Assembly: GCA_027886175.1 (NCBI GenBank) | Contig: JAJNNQ010000029.1 | Coordinates: 1,054,001-1,118,000, forward strand | DNA from: Phylloscopus collybita | Lineage: Eukaryota > Chordata > Aves > Passeriformes > Phylloscopidae | DNA: 64,000 bases | Direction of reading: 5' to 3' | Shown here: positions 37,801-52,044 of the stretch, one piece after another | How the letters are laid out: each line of letters opens with the position of its first letter | Position numbering within the stretch: the first letter of the stretch is position 1 | Made by a program: the position numbers and the translations under genes | The notes under the pieces: model-generated | What the model saw: the letters and a program-made list of their open reading frames with translations, nothing else | Told to the model about the DNA's origin: nothing | The model's database searches: none

Positions 37801-40800
37801 AAGACCACAACAGTCAAGAGGCATTTCTTCATTTCTGTCTTCAGGTAACTTGTGACTGGATAACAAGTGTCAATGAGTTTTTAAAATGCTGTTGTTCAGC
37901 AGTTCAAAAGCAAATAAACCAAAAATACTGTATAATTTAATATACCTGTAAGAAGTGTATCTGAAAAAGCCAGTAAGATTTAAAGCCAACACAGTAATAT
38001 AGAACAGACCTGGGTAAATCTAGTGTTAAAAACCAGATAGAAATATAGTATCTGAGAGAGAAGAAGGAAGAGCTGTTTCATCCAGAAGAGTCACTGCAAG
38101 TCAGGCAAATTATATTTCAATAAAAAGGACATTAAATTCTTATTATTTAACAAAGTATTTGAATAATACAATCCTAACTGCAATTATTTCCTTAACATTT
38201 TAACACTTTTATTCCTTGTGGGGGAGTAACAGCAGTTTACATCTTATGTGGAAAACAGACATCATTGTGAAGCTGTTCAAACACATCATCCTTCAGTTCT
38301 GCAAACATTCCTGCATGACATTGTTTACGGGAGCATTCTCATTGAAATAATTGAGGCTACCTTTGTACACTGGAAGTTAAGTGTGTGCTTAGGGATGAAC
38401 TGAATTGCTGTATCTCTTTAATGGCTAAACCGGACTGCAAAGCACAGCCTTAAATGGGGCTAACAAAGTGGAAACATCATATGTCGCCTTTCTCTAGAAG
38501 ACTTCAGGGCTCTTTGGAAAAATGTTTCTTTATTTTTTTTTCTCTCAGAATTGATTTGCTATCATTAAAAAAATAACATTAGAGCAAAGCTTTTTCTTTT
38601 TTCTTTTTGATTAAATTTATCTTCTTCATGGAAAAAATTGTTCAAATTTGTTTGGATTTCTTTTAATCAGATTTAATTTCAACTTTTGTCAGTCAAATTG
38701 AGGTAGTGCTGTTGTTTAATCACTGATCATTTGGCATGACCTGACTAAAAACATAATCAGTAGGATTTTCTCTTGTAATTTTAATTAAAAAAACCCACAG
38801 TCCCAAAGCATCCTATTTATAATGAGGTTTACATGTTTAAGAAATGTGTTGTGTGTCTCAGTCATATGGTAATAATAGGATAGAATGCTGACTTTTTACT
38901 TTAGAGTCTGCTACCCTCAACCCAGGTACACAAACAGTGTTAAAAGAGACTAATGAAACTGGCTTATCACTGTGGGTTTTAAAGCTGCATGCATGCAGAT
39001 TAGGGGAGAGAGAAGTAAGTGACAAAGGCAGCATTGGTTTAAGTAATTAATCCCTCTTTTTGTACCATATTCCTGAGAGATCAGTTAGTATCCTTTCCAT
39101 TTTCCTTCACTGTTATTTGGAGTGTGAAAGAATGATATTGATGCCTGTTGCTCTGTTGAAAACCTTTCTTTTGATTTTCATGGACCTGAACTACTGTGGA
39201 TCTGTTGTACAGCCCAATAATAGGAAAAGAGCATTTCTCACAGAAATTAGATCAGATTCTACAAGCAGAAATCATACCATAGAGTCTTAAATTATTATAT
39301 TATTCTAATTACATGAATCAAGTACTATAACTGTACATTTGCACACGTTCTGTAAAAAGCAAAGCATGTATTGATATCAGAGTTGAAGGATTCAGCTGTC
39401 AATGTGAGTGTCTGTTCTCCAGTATATTTAGTGTTTGCATGGAGTATTTTTGTTTAAAACAAAAATTTTGCCCTTGCTAGTTAGCTAGTTATGTATAGTC
39501 CTATAGTTTTAAAATCTGTAGATTAATTTAGTTGGTCAGTGTAGCAGGTAAAATTGCATTCAGGCAGAATTCATTCTCTGTTTTTCCTTGGAAATTGGAT
39601 TGTTGGTTTCTTTATTTGTCTTCCAACCATGTTTACGGTAAGAATATCATGTGCCCAATGTAAATATCTGCCACTACAAACAAAAAACCCCACACAGATG
39701 AATCAAGATCTTCAGGGAAAACTGATGCCCTTCTGTGCTGCTGGAGACAAGGCTCTCCTTTGTCCCAGTGAAAGGGTGTTTTTCTCCCCTAGCCAAAGAG
39801 AAATCTTGTTTCCAACAACAGCTATACTTGTGCTGCAGCCTGGCTTCATTTTGTAGCTGAAAGTTCAAGTGAATGGACAAAGTATCAATATTAAATTTTC
39901 TTGCTTACAGTGAAAAGTGAGAAAAACTTGGATCTGCTTTGGTGTAGTGTTAGAGACAACCAGTTTTCCCAGCTACTAATGCTCTTTCAAGGTGATTTAC
40001 TCCCCCTTGCAATGAAACAAATTTCATAGAGGAAGAGGGATTCAGTATTGCTTCCCTGCAATTCTGCATAGCCATGCAATACTAATTTCATTTGTTCCTA
40101 TATATTTATGACAAAATATAATGCAACTCTACCTTTGTCAGCTGCAGGCAGGTCTGAGGCAAAGCCTGTTCATTTGAGTGGTGATGGGAACAATGATGGG
40201 ACTCAGTGCAAGCGCATTTCCAGTCATGCCTTGTTTTCTGGAGGGATTAGGCGCAAATCAGTAACAATAATAGGATTTTTATTTAATAAACTAGACATTC
40301 CCCTTAGTTTTTCAAATAAATTTTCATAGGGCCAGGTAAGATTTCAGTCTGAAAAGACTGAATCAAACAATCCAAGTCACAGCTAGAAGTTCAAATACTG
40401 AAAAAACCACGTCTGAAATTAGACAGAAATGGCAACAAAAGCCATAAAAATCGAAATAAACAGGGTATAGGGTGACACAAAGAAGAAATATGAGGTAGAC
40501 GGGAAAAGCTGTCTGGGCTTTTTTGTTTCTGCAGCACCATCACATTGGATTTACTAATACAGGTATTTTTATCTTTTTTTTTTTTTTTTAACCTCAGAAT
40601 AAATCCTGAAATTAGAGATATAAATTGAACAAATACCTTAAATAACAAGGACATGACCAAAAGAGGGAGATTTTATCTTAAGATGTTTCTTAAGATGTCG
40701 GCACCATTTCTGTCCTTTGGATATGTTGTTGTACTAAGATCCCTTTACTTCCATTCTTGGTTCTTACTAATTTAGGGAGAGATTGTCTCATGGGACAACA

Positions 40801-43800
40801 ACGTCTTTCCTGACTGATGTTTGACATTACTTACCTATGATAAAATAATTATAAGAAACAGAATTGTCTGTTTTTTATATACAAGCTGCTTTCATGAACC
40901 ACAGGACATTTTAGAAATACCTGTAACTTCCCAAGGAATTGGAATGTTTCAGAAACACTGCCTTTCACTGTCACCAAATGTAGGGGTCATGTTTTGTCAC
41001 CACATATTGGATGCAGGTGCTACAGTGCTATTCACTTTTACCAACTTTTTTTGTAAATTAATTGTGTTGAAAAACTAAGCAGCAAGCATTAAGTAGCTGG
41101 AAACATTGTATGAACTCTCTCTTACAATATATTTATTTCTACCGAGGAAAGAAAAGATGGAAAAGATGGAAAGGCAGGGCTGCTTGGTATTGGGCACAAA
41201 TTGGAAGATGCAGGTGCCAATTCACCCTGGCTGTGGGAGTTTTGGGAGTAGTGGTAAAAAGGGGTCTCAAGTGAGCCTTTTTGGGACCATTGAAGGCCTG
41301 GTGGTACTTCCCATCTCCCAGAGATGCTCTGCCTCTTCACAGCCTTTATGCTGCAAGGAAACCTTCCAGAGATTTTTCATTATTTAAATCCAGCCTTGGA
41401 AATCTCTCCCCTTATCTGCACCATGGAGGTCATGTTTGGGCACTCCTACTGAGAACACAAGAAACTTTAGCTTCAGCATAGGAGAGTTAAATATTGATAA
41501 AGACTCAGAAAAAAAATGGTTTAGTTGCTGAACTCTTTTGGTGAAGACCAGAGGTACTTATGGCATTCATATAAAAAAGTACTCCCTCTCCCTCCGTGCA
41601 TGTTTTGGATTTTCAGTTTTAATGGTGACAGGTCCTTCCTACATCACACCTCCAAATGTACAATTTAGAAAGCAGAACAGTATATGCATTTCAGGTATTG
41701 AACATGTGTTTGTATTTGGCATAGTTGAAAAGCATTTGTTAGATCTTTTGTCTTCTGAGTCTGTGCTTTAATTACACTCCTCATCAAGAAGTTCTACTTC
41801 CTAATGACTCTTTTACTCTCTATTGACTGAGGAAGAACAAGTTCTTTAATAGGTTGATATATTACAGTGTCCATATTTACACTTTCAAATGTCTAATTAT
41901 GATTTCCAACCATTGAAGCATATTGTTTTGGCTGCAGGAGCATTTGTGTGTTTGTGTTAAAAGAATTCTGATGTAGAACATAAGCTGCTGGAACTAATCT
42001 GCATGGTGGTTTAAAGGGAAGTCTATCTTAGTGGATATTCAAGGTAGCAGCAAAATAGTCTGGAAAGTGTTCACTGAATTAAAGTATGCAGCTGTGAAAA
42101 TGAGGCAATTCATCTGTGCTACTGCAGTGCATACTTTAAGTGGTTTAGACTGCAATAATTGCATTTGCTGTTATTATGTATTTTAAAAATTAAATGTAAA
42201 AAGTATAGAACTAAAACTTTTAGGTTTTTTCTCAAATTTAACTTTTTTAAGGGAATTTTTTTGGCACATACAAAAAATGAGGCTTAATATAGAATGTGTT
42301 TACATCTAAAATAGTAGAATAAATCACTGTCCAGTGTGAGCTTCTGATTCTAACATTCCTGAGGTTTTGCATGCAAGAACATTTATCTGCAAGATAAGAA
42401 CATAAGAAATATTTCCTGTGCAAAACTACCAATGTGGGATTTTTCTGAAATATTATGAAGGCCCTGTTGATGTTGGCAATCTTGTTGCATCCACCTGCAA
42501 GTAAGAAATAAGAAGAAGGTATTTTATTTGAAGGTGGCTTTTTTTCAGCCCCATTTGAGATGGAGATTAGAAAATTGTCAAAAGCAAAATTTGTTTCTCG
42601 GTTATATCTTTCCCCTCTCTAGCAAGAAATGAGACCTCAGAGTTGACTTAAGAAATTGCTTTTCAAGTTAAGATAAAATACCTTCTTTTCCAAGCTGAAT
42701 CTTTTGCCTTTTTTAAGAGGTTCTGTGTCTTTACTGTAGAGTTGATTGTGAGATACTGCCAGAATGCTTTCACAGGGTAAGGTAATTCATAGAAAGGGTT
42801 TGCTATCATTTGCCACTTAAGAATTGTTAGTCTGAATATATTGAGACATATCATCTGGTTTTGCTACAGCAACAAGTTCTTGTACAAGAGAAAATGGGTA
42901 GGTGTTGGCCAGAGTTGGAGGTATTCTTGGGAGAACTGTGTCCTCTCATCCATTGCTATAGAAGCAAACCACCTGTTTTCAAGAGGGATGAAATTGACAG
43001 TCATACCCATCATCATTTCTACTAGTATGAAAGCTCTGTTGGTTTACTTGTCTCATGGACGATTTTGTGATGATAAATTTACACTGAGTGGTTGAGGCTT
43101 ATCTGTAGTTGAACCCCAAAGAAGATTTTCTGTTTCATTTCCACTCAATCAATCCTTACTTAGAGTTTTCCGTCTGGATTGGAACATGCATTCCTTAATG
43201 AGAAAAAAACCTTTGGGGGAAATATTGATTCACTGTAAAGCTCTGTACATGATTACTTACTGATATAAAAACTACCAACTGCAAAAATATGAAAGCACAG
43301 AAGAGAGCCTTCCTGTTTTTCATGGCAGCATATGTTTATGACACATTTTTGGTGCCGGATTCTTATAGTGTCTAAATATAGGGCCTTTTCCTCATTCAGA
43401 ACAAGGCTGCCAGTGTTTCTTTCATGCAGGATTGCTGCTTCCATAACCAGGTATGCTGCTCTGCATATAGCAGGAAAGCACAGGGCAGAGGTACAGACCG
43501 GGGGCTGTGGCATGTACTGGTAGAGCATAGTCATAAGGTGCTCCCAGAGATATGCACGAATGTCTGAAGATATGTCTTGCCCCACGGGGAAGAGGGGCAG
43601 GAGGCTATGGCATGGCTGGGAGGGCATGTTAGCTAAGCACCCATGTTAGCTAAGATTTTAATATGGTGTTACATGATAGTTAAGCAGACAATTTAAAGGC
43701 AAATATATTTATATTCCAAACTATTCAAACTTTTCAGAGAAACAGAAATCTCTAGCAGCTTACTTAAAACTCTGTGACAACTGCTTATACAAATTTATTT

Positions 43801-44734
43801 CTCTCTGAATATCTAGTCTTGGTTCTGCCCACAGCTTTTTCTAATATTATAACTTACTCTACATTAGAAATGTCACAGAACAAATTTTCCATTCCATTCT
43901 TCTACTGAAAGTGGCTAGGTAAACTAGCATAAATCTGAATGGCTTTGTGCATGCAGGACTTCCTTTTAACCACCCTGCTATCTGTTCAGCTGATGGTAGC
44001 CATCATTTTCAAAGGCTGCCTCTTCTGCTCATCAAATGCTTTGTATTTTCAACTACACCTGAAGTGAGAGTGTATACTGCAAACTTCTCTGATACCAGAG
44101 TTTGGGTGAAATATTTGCCATGATAATGGCAGCACAATGGTTCTCAACCTATGACTTTTGACAACATCCTCTTAGCAATGGGCAGCTCTTAAGGTAAAGA
44201 AGAAAATAAACAAAGAAGCAAAGCTCCACAAAACAATAAACAAACAAAAAAGCCCACAAAAACAAAGAAATGTAGCAAGATGAATCCTGCGTGACTCCTT
44301 CAGAGAGGTTGGATGAATCAGTGGAAGGAAACAGATCTGCTTCAGGAGTCTTGTCCAGAGATTTTATTCCAGGGTAGCAGCAGTTCTGAACCGTGTGACT
44401 CCCCTGAGCAGAACGCAGACCCTGTGCCTGTCCTGGGTTTTCAGCTGGGAGAGGGGGCTGGGGGAGGGCACACAGCCTGCCTGTCAGAGAGGGACAGGGC
44501 ATGACCCGAGGGCTAAAGGGCAGCCTAAAGGTCAAATCATCTGTGAGGAGGGGTGTGTGTGCCCTCTCTGCCTGGGCCAATTCCTTCCATGGCCAGCCCC
44601 TGCAGAATCTCAGGTTGTTTGGTAAACCCTGTGTATTATAATCATTCCTTCAGGGTTGGCTGGGAAAAACCTACCCTGGGGGAGGGGAAACCACCCCCCC
44701 CCAAAAAAGGGCTCACCTTGAAAGCCTTAAAGGC

Positions 44735-44890
44735 ACACTGCAAGGGTTTTTTTTGTTTGTTTGTTTTTGGTTTGGTTTGGTTTTTTGGTTGTGGGTTTGG
44801 TGGTGTTTTTATGTTTTTTTGGGTTTTTTTTTGGGGGGGGGTTGGGGTTTTTGTTGTTGTTTTGGGGTTTTTTGTTGTTTTTTTTTCTCT
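44735..44890 (+). repeat. G/T-rich tract in SHC3 intron 1 with G-quadruplex potential
   Basis: Low-complexity G/T tract containing G3 (44821-44823), G9 (44833-44841), G4 (44844-44847) and G4 (44864-44867). On the sense strand it could form an RNA or DNA quadruplex. Confidence 0.85.
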
Positions 44891-47800
44891 TCTCCTTTTC
44901 ACACATCAATATTGTTATTAAAAAATCTTGATTGTATACACAGTTACATGTGGACAAATTTACTATCTTAAAATCAAGTCCTGAGCTGTTACTACTTTTG
45001 TATTATGGCCTGCTTGTTAGTTGACATCTGGATTTGAATCTTAATATGATTTAGGGTGGATAGCAAACCTGACAGTAATTTTTCAGTATTGTGGAGCATT
45101 GTGGAACTCCCGGTGCGTGTTTCACAAGCTCCTTTTGCTGTTAATGGTGATACCTGAAATTAGAGGGAACTGTCATTTTGATGCATAAATAAATGTGTAT
45201 TGCACTAGGAGCAGTAAAATCTGATATAAAAGCTCTTAATTTTAAATAATGGAGTCCCCAACCATAGTTAACTAACACTTTCCAATTCATACTAACTATT
45301 CATTTACTTCCATGACATAATGTAATTCTGGACTAGCTCTTTGGAGAATGAGAATAAAAAATGTAAAGCAATAAAACCCTCAAATCCAAGCAAACAAATT
45401 CCCCCATCCCTTTAAAAACAACAACAAAAAAGAAAATGTGGACATATGATTTGACATACATGTGAGAATCAGATGTGGCAAGTAAAAAGATACTCACTTT
45501 TTCACTTTTGCACATGCCAAGTAAAAGCACAGCCCAAGCCCATGGGTGAGAAAATTGAAGTGAAGTGCCCAGCTTATTTTGTTTCTATTTTTGAAACTTA
45601 GACCTCTAGACCCAGAACCCCAGGAATCAGAATCTAATTTTTGAGTCCCCAGGCTGTTATCTGCAGCTGTGCAATGTTAGAGCATTCTTTGGGTACATCA
45701 GTATTTGAAGGCTAATTTTTGTCTAACAATACAATTTTTGTCTAACAATATGTCTGTTTGCTGATGTAACCATGTTATCTCTCATGTGACTTGTACAAGG
45801 CAGGTACAAGCTGCAAAGTAGTGAACCACTCAGACCTGATGGTGGTCATCTGGTTACACAGATTAAAACCAGTAAATCTCAATTTACTAAGAATGCCCAT
45901 GCAGTTTTGATGAGCTAATGATACTCCTGTAGTTTGGATTCAGAAGTTAGGAGTTCTTATTTCATTTGAGAGTAGGTGATGGGTAGATATGCTATGCACA
46001 CTCCTCTGCTAGATGTGTATGTAGGTTGGACTGCTTCAGCGCTGTATGGAGCTACATCCTGATGGAATAGTACACTAAGTCTCGCTACATTTTCGTTTTC
46101 ATATCTCTTGCTGTTGTTACTGCCACGTTTTTGGTCCAAAAATGGAGAATTTCTTCCAATAACTTCGTATTTTGAAGAGCTTGTTAGGAAGCACCAAACA
46201 AAGTTGTTCATATTTCTAGAGCAAAAGGCTTCTCTGACAGTGACTACTCTCTTTTCTTTTTTTTTTTTTTTTTTTTTCTCTTGGCTCCAAGTACACAAAG
46301 GCACTCAGCCAGTATTCATGTCTGTTTTTGAGAAGTGCTGAGAGATCTCAATATCCTCTTTTACACAGGCTTCAGTACTTCGGTACTTCGGTAAGAAGTT
46401 TTAGTTACTGAACAGGAATTTTCTGAGTCATAAAGAAGACAGGTACTTTAGGGAATACGGAACAAATCTTCGCATATGGGACAAACCAGAAATCTGAGAC
46501 ACATAGACTTCTCTTGCACTAACCTGTCAAAATTGTAACTAATAAGGATGTTGGAACCACATGGAATGAGAGCTACGTGGTCCCACCTGCATGTGGCACT
46601 CTGCTTCCTGCAAGGTACTGTTTAGCATGCAAGGTACAAGTTATGAATCTAAAACCTCTGAATGGGAGGGTATTCATTTACATGGAAGACTTTTTCCTTG
46701 GGACATAGTACCTTTGAGTGTACACAAAATGGAAACTCATTCAAATATTAGAAAGTCAACAGAAGGCAGGATGTTATCTGAGAAAGCTTGGAACTGGTAG
46801 TCCCAAATCCTCCTACTTCAAGGTGGGCTACATCTCGATATATTTGGTTCTTGAGCAATGAGAGGGAGGATGATATCAGGAGCTCATAAGTTTCACAGTG
46901 CACAGAAGCTGATTGGTTAGAATATACATTAAGTGCTGGGTGAAGAGGAGCTTTTTTTGGAAGTAGACTGTTTTATAACTATATTTTGAATGCTTCATGG
47001 AATGCCTAAAGCAAAAGATAGCATTTCTTTTTAATCAGGGTATTTATTTGTTGAAATAAATGAATAATTTATTTCCTTGCTATCTTGGTTGTATGTCTTC
47101 TTTCTGTGGATCCTTGTCAGGATGTACTTCAAATGGATATTTTTAGACAGCAGTGTTGGTCTTGGGGAATAATTGAAGCATAGCAGTAGGTGAGTTATAT
47201 GTCCCTGTAGTTGGCCTTTGGACCTTTTGAATGTCAGTTTTTACAGTAATTTTGTTACTTGAAAACATGCCGTGGTGATTAAGTGTTCCCATCTTTTATC
47301 CCAGCAAATCAGTTGCCATCTTTGCATTGATCAGTCAGGAATACTGCAAGCCTTACTATGTTTTGTTCAGCTGTCTCCGTGATATATGTAAAACAAGTAC
47401 AGGGTAATTTTTCCATCTGACCTTCCTTCAGTCTGATCTTGTCTTTATTTTTGTTAATGCAGATCAGGTGGTATGACTCAAAGGAGTCTGAATGCATGTC
47501 TTCTAAGTATGTGTATGGGTTTTTGTCTACTTGTTCATCTGTTTATTTTGACAGTGGCTTGTGTGCACATGTTTTTGTGTATTTATTTGCACGCCTGCAT
47601 GTACTTGTCAAATACCTTCCAGAGTTTGCTTCCAAAATGCTGGACCTGGTTCTCAAACTTGTGCAATTACTTTGCTTTAAAAGACTTGTGGCAAATATAG
47701 GTAAGTGAAGGAAAAATTGCAATCCAAGAGTGTTCTAGTATCGAGAGGTCTAAACTAACAGGTTGATGAAATAATGAAATTTCTTTAACAAAAAAAATGA

Positions 47801-49767
47801 CAGGGATACCTTTGAATAGTCATACCATTTACAGCATATTTAATTACAAGAGCATCTCATATGAAATAAATAATGGGCAAAATTAATCATGAAAGCATCT
47901 TAGACAAAAACAAAATTACACAGAAAGAAAACAGGAAAATATTGATCATTACTCTTTATTGGCATAAATTAAATTATTTCAGCTATCTCAAGCTATCTCA
48001 AACGATGCTAAAGAATTTAATCTCCAAGAAAATGAAATCACCTTCTGAGATAATTAAAAATAGAGTTAATGACTTAACTTCCTTCATCAGAGCATGAAAA
48101 TGTAGTTGTGTATATTTTAACTCAGGAAGAAGTATATGTAAAAAAAGGATTTTATTCGTAGTAAGATACAAGGATTGTCTAATTTTGCAATGATAGATGA
48201 CAGTTTGAGAGTATGATCTTTAGCTTGAAAGCTCCATGTGCCAGGATCTCTTTAGACAATGCACTTTCCATGAATATTTTATAAACTTAAAAAAAACCCA
48301 TAGATTTTCAGATTTCTAAAATATTCTAGGAAATAAATCTTGAGATAACCCTTCTCAGAAACTGTGTGCTATAAGTTCAAACAATTTAAGAGTCTGTTGA
48401 TATTCTAGCTAATTTTATTCAGTGTTTTGATGACTTCATAGGACTTGATAGAAATAAATTAAATAATAATGGATCTGTGAAAAAAAACTAGATATTCCCT
48501 CAGCCTGTAAACTTTTTATGGCATACATGTTTCTATGGAAAACCTTTGCTGAAATTCCAGATATTATGGTTACTGATGCAGTCATTCTGTACTTAAAAGA
48601 CTATTTTTTCAGCAAAAATAGAATTCCCTAAAAGGTAAAAATTGTTGCCTCACTTGATTTTTGCACCAGTTTCATCCCAAATTGCTTGTATTATGCTGTG
48701 AAGATAGAAAAACTGATATAAAACTGATAGAAGAGCTGATACAAAACCACAGTAAATAGCATCATGATCATCATTATCAGGCTCATGATGTAAAGACTTC
48801 TCCCCAGTTCCCCTGACTTTCAAAAGTGAAGTCAATGGTTGAGTACTTAACCTACACAGAAAGATACTGCCATGGGTTATGCCAGTCATGAGGCAGTTTG
48901 TGCAAAGACACCATCCAAGTATCTGACAATAGCTTTAGCTCCAGTAGTCTTTAGCACATGCTAGTTACTCCCACTTTTGGAAGCAAATCTAGAAGATTCA
49001 CCTGAGTTTTTCTCACTCCCAGTGACAGATACTGTTGAATTTTAACATCTTTCATAATAGTACTCCATTTCTTCCACAGAGATGACCCAGAAATCTGGGT
49101 CAAAAAGTCTGGTCTTGTCTTAATATTAGCTAACCTTCATGTAATTCCTTTCTTGAATGACCCCGTTAAAGCCATTTCCCAGCATGGGTTATTAGTATAT
49201 TAGCATTTTCCACCTTTTTACTACTGTAATAAATGAAAATACCAAATCACAACTATTCCTGAGCTGTTTATTAAGAAATTTGGTTATTAATGTTTGTTTC
49301 AGCTTTCCTGTTGTAAGTTGCCTTTTTTGTTTTAATGAGACTTAGTTCTCTCCCTTTTAAATAACTTTGTTCTATTAACCAATACTAGATAAATTTCCTT
49401 TAGTACACTTCCTTTCTCATTAAGATTATTTTTTACTTTGATTTTATCTAAAGTGGATCAATTAAGATAGAAGAAAACGAAAAAAAAAAAAAAAAAGCAC
49501 ATCAACACATTATAAACTGAGTGTATTACAGTGACCGGGTTAAATATAAAAAATATGTTGAATGAAATGTGACACTTAAATTAAACAAAATGTTTTGGAA
49601 CAAATCTGTGACATAGAACAGCATAATCACAACAACCTACTTTAGACATAGAGACATCAAATGTAAAAATGAGAATTGCACATTGCCTGTCAGTGGTTAG
49701 TTGCACTTTCTCCTGGAACTTAAGCACAATTATAATACATTTTCCAACTGTTTCTTTTTCCTTACAG

Positions 49768-49838
49768 TACTTGGGCTGTATAGAAGTCTTACGGTCAATG
49801 AGATCTCTTGACTTCAGTACTAGAATGCAGATTGCAAG
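49768..49838 (+). CDS. SHC3: SHC3 coding exon 2 (PTB domain)
   Basis: Second coding exon, 71 bases. It encodes residues 181-203 plus the first two bases of codon 204, and reads [20 protein letters not shown] and then QIA. This directly continues the TYIVK of exon 1 and is the most conserved early segment of the Shc PTB fold (strand 1 and following helix). The acceptor is a pyrimidine-rich tract ending CTTACAG at 49767. The donor is AG|GTAAGA at 49839, close to consensus. The intron that follows is phase 2. SHC1 has the same split arginine codon before EAIS. The reading is open and shows no frameshift. Confidence 0.95.
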
Positions 49839-52044
49839 GTAAGATTTCATACAACTATGTTTTTTAAAGTAACTTCTGAATTGTATCCCCAGAGTGGAAA
49901 GGCCAGAAAGATAGAAAATCACATGGTAAGGGATTTTTGAATACTGTTAGTCCACTTTTAAGTTTTGCTTTTACATGTAAAATCCGTTGTATGGTATTAA
50001 TACAGTTTCAGCAGAACTTAAAGGCTATTTTCTCTGTGGGTTTTTGATTTGCCAGGTGCTACTTTAGAAAATTTTTGCCTGTTTGTTATGCCAAGTAAGG
50101 CACATATCTGGGTACCTTAATGGCATTTAAGACAGTAAGAATTAGAATATGCTTAAAATCCATGATCTCAAAATTAATCTGGGGAGCTGGTTTGGAGCCC
50201 TATGTTTATGGGGTTTTATGGTAATTTCTTATGAAAAGATGTCAGATTATAAACTATCTGCACAAAGTATATAAAGGAAAATATATCACCACAATGATAC
50301 CAGAGACAAAAAAAGGAGATTTTTTTTTCAGACTGTAAGGAACAATAAGCTTGTTTAGGTTCTTATGAAGTTCCTTTAAATGGGTCATGGTATTTTTGTA
50401 AGAGCAATATATAAGTAAAACACCAAAGAAGTAGAAGTGTCCATGAATTATTTTTTTCTATGAAGAATATTTTGTGAGAAATATAGGAATGATGTTTTGC
50501 AGGCATTTTCACTTGAAAAGCTGAATCATTGATTTCTGAGGAATGTAGCCCTGATGTCTTCTAGCAACTGGAGACCACTTTGAAATTCTGGAATTCAAAT
50601 GATAAAGAAATCCTTTTCAAAGAAATACATACAAAGTGATATGACTGGATAGAGCTCTTGAATTTCACCTCTTTGAGGCATCTTACAGTTGACAGTAAAT
50701 AAATCTGTCATAAGCCATATATCATACCATAAACAGCTAAATATTTATTTTATTAAATGAGAAAAATCACTTGTTTTTAGGCTTGGATGTTAATCTTATG
50801 GTCTCTATGCATTGACTTTGAGTTACACTTGCATACAGCAGCTTTGAATTGGGCCATGTAAGTCCTCACAAAAAGTTGATCATTAATTTGTCAAGACAGT
50901 GCACTGATGAGAGGCATAGAAGCCAAAGGACAGGTAAATGACAGAATCTGGTTTTTCAAGCAATTTAGACTGTGGAGGCATTTGCTAATTTTACTACTGT
51001 ACCTTTAAAAAATGTATCATGTACATTTCTGATGTATTTCAGCAGTGACCTTCGAAAATTATTTCATATCTAAGCAGATCTGTAGTTCTAATGAAGGTGG
51101 TACATTTATGTTTAACCCTTGAAAGTTCAGTGATACAGGCTTATGAAACAGTTGTGATAATTATTTGTTTTCTATATCTGGAAGTGAATTAATCTTTATT
51201 TTTCTGCACAGTTTCCTTCAGTGTATGTCTTCATTGCAATAGTGTTTTACTTTTCTTATTATCTAGCTTAAAGGCACTACTTTGATACGAATACATAAGC
51301 ATATTTGGTGATCTGAAGCAAACACAAACAAAATACCTTTGCCTTGTAGTCGTTCCAACAAAAAACCAAAAAAGTTGGTTGGTTTTTACTGTGAAACAAA
51401 CTTGGAATTGTGGGTTTTTTCTGTTGCAATTATAGCATATTTCACTACATGAAATCATTTTGTTATCCCGCCTTCTTCTAATTATATCTAGAGCATAGAA
51501 TATTTTTTTTTTTCAAGCAGGAAGCCATATCTTCCTGTTTTCCTTTTTATTTCGCATTTACAGTTTCTTGTTTATCATGAAACCATGAAATGTCATCATT
51601 TTGGTAATGTAGTTCCTGATCTAAAATTTTTAGGGTTTTAGGTAGCTTTCAAGTCAGGATCTAGCATCTAAATCTACATTTCATCACTTGGATCCAGAAA
51701 TCCCGTTGTCATGTCCTAGGTTTTCAGTACTCACATACTCATAACAAATTATGTAGCATTTCACATATAAGCCTATTTTTTATTAAGAAAATATTATTAA
51801 GGAATTGCTAAAATTCACACATGGTAGTTAACTTTCCGGTGTGTTTTAAGAAACATAACGTGGGCCTCAAGGTATGTACTGAATTAATAAGGCTGATGTT
51901 CTGATATTACAGGCACCAATTCCCTCTTAAGAAGACACCTGGTACCAAATGGTCTGTGCAGCCCTTTGATAACAAATAAAATAAAAGCACCTGAAAGTCA
52001 CATTTATGTCTACTACATCACACATGTATTTCTAGGTATGTCCA

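Larger units (their letters stand above)
34650..49767 (+). other. SHC3: SHC3 intron 1 (phase 0, about 15.1 kb)
   Basis: Intron between coding exons 1 and 2, bounded by GTTGGT at 34650 and CTTACAG at 49767. The donor is weak beyond the GT. It is AT-rich and holds G/T-rich tracts at 34745-34860 and 44735-44890, an A-rich tract near 37512-37547, T-rich tracts near 36979-36995, 40574-40589 and 46256-46277, and short direct repeats near 43626-43651 and 45713-45751. I see no LTR, CR1 copy or further exon in it. Confidence 0.9.

Noticed and set aside
44553..44971. Open frames rich in Phe, Gly, Trp and Val (plus) or Lys, Thr, Pro and Asn (minus)
   Set aside because: They are translations of the G/T-rich low-complexity tract. 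The same applies to frames at 7262-7480, 31624-31893 and 34651-34869.
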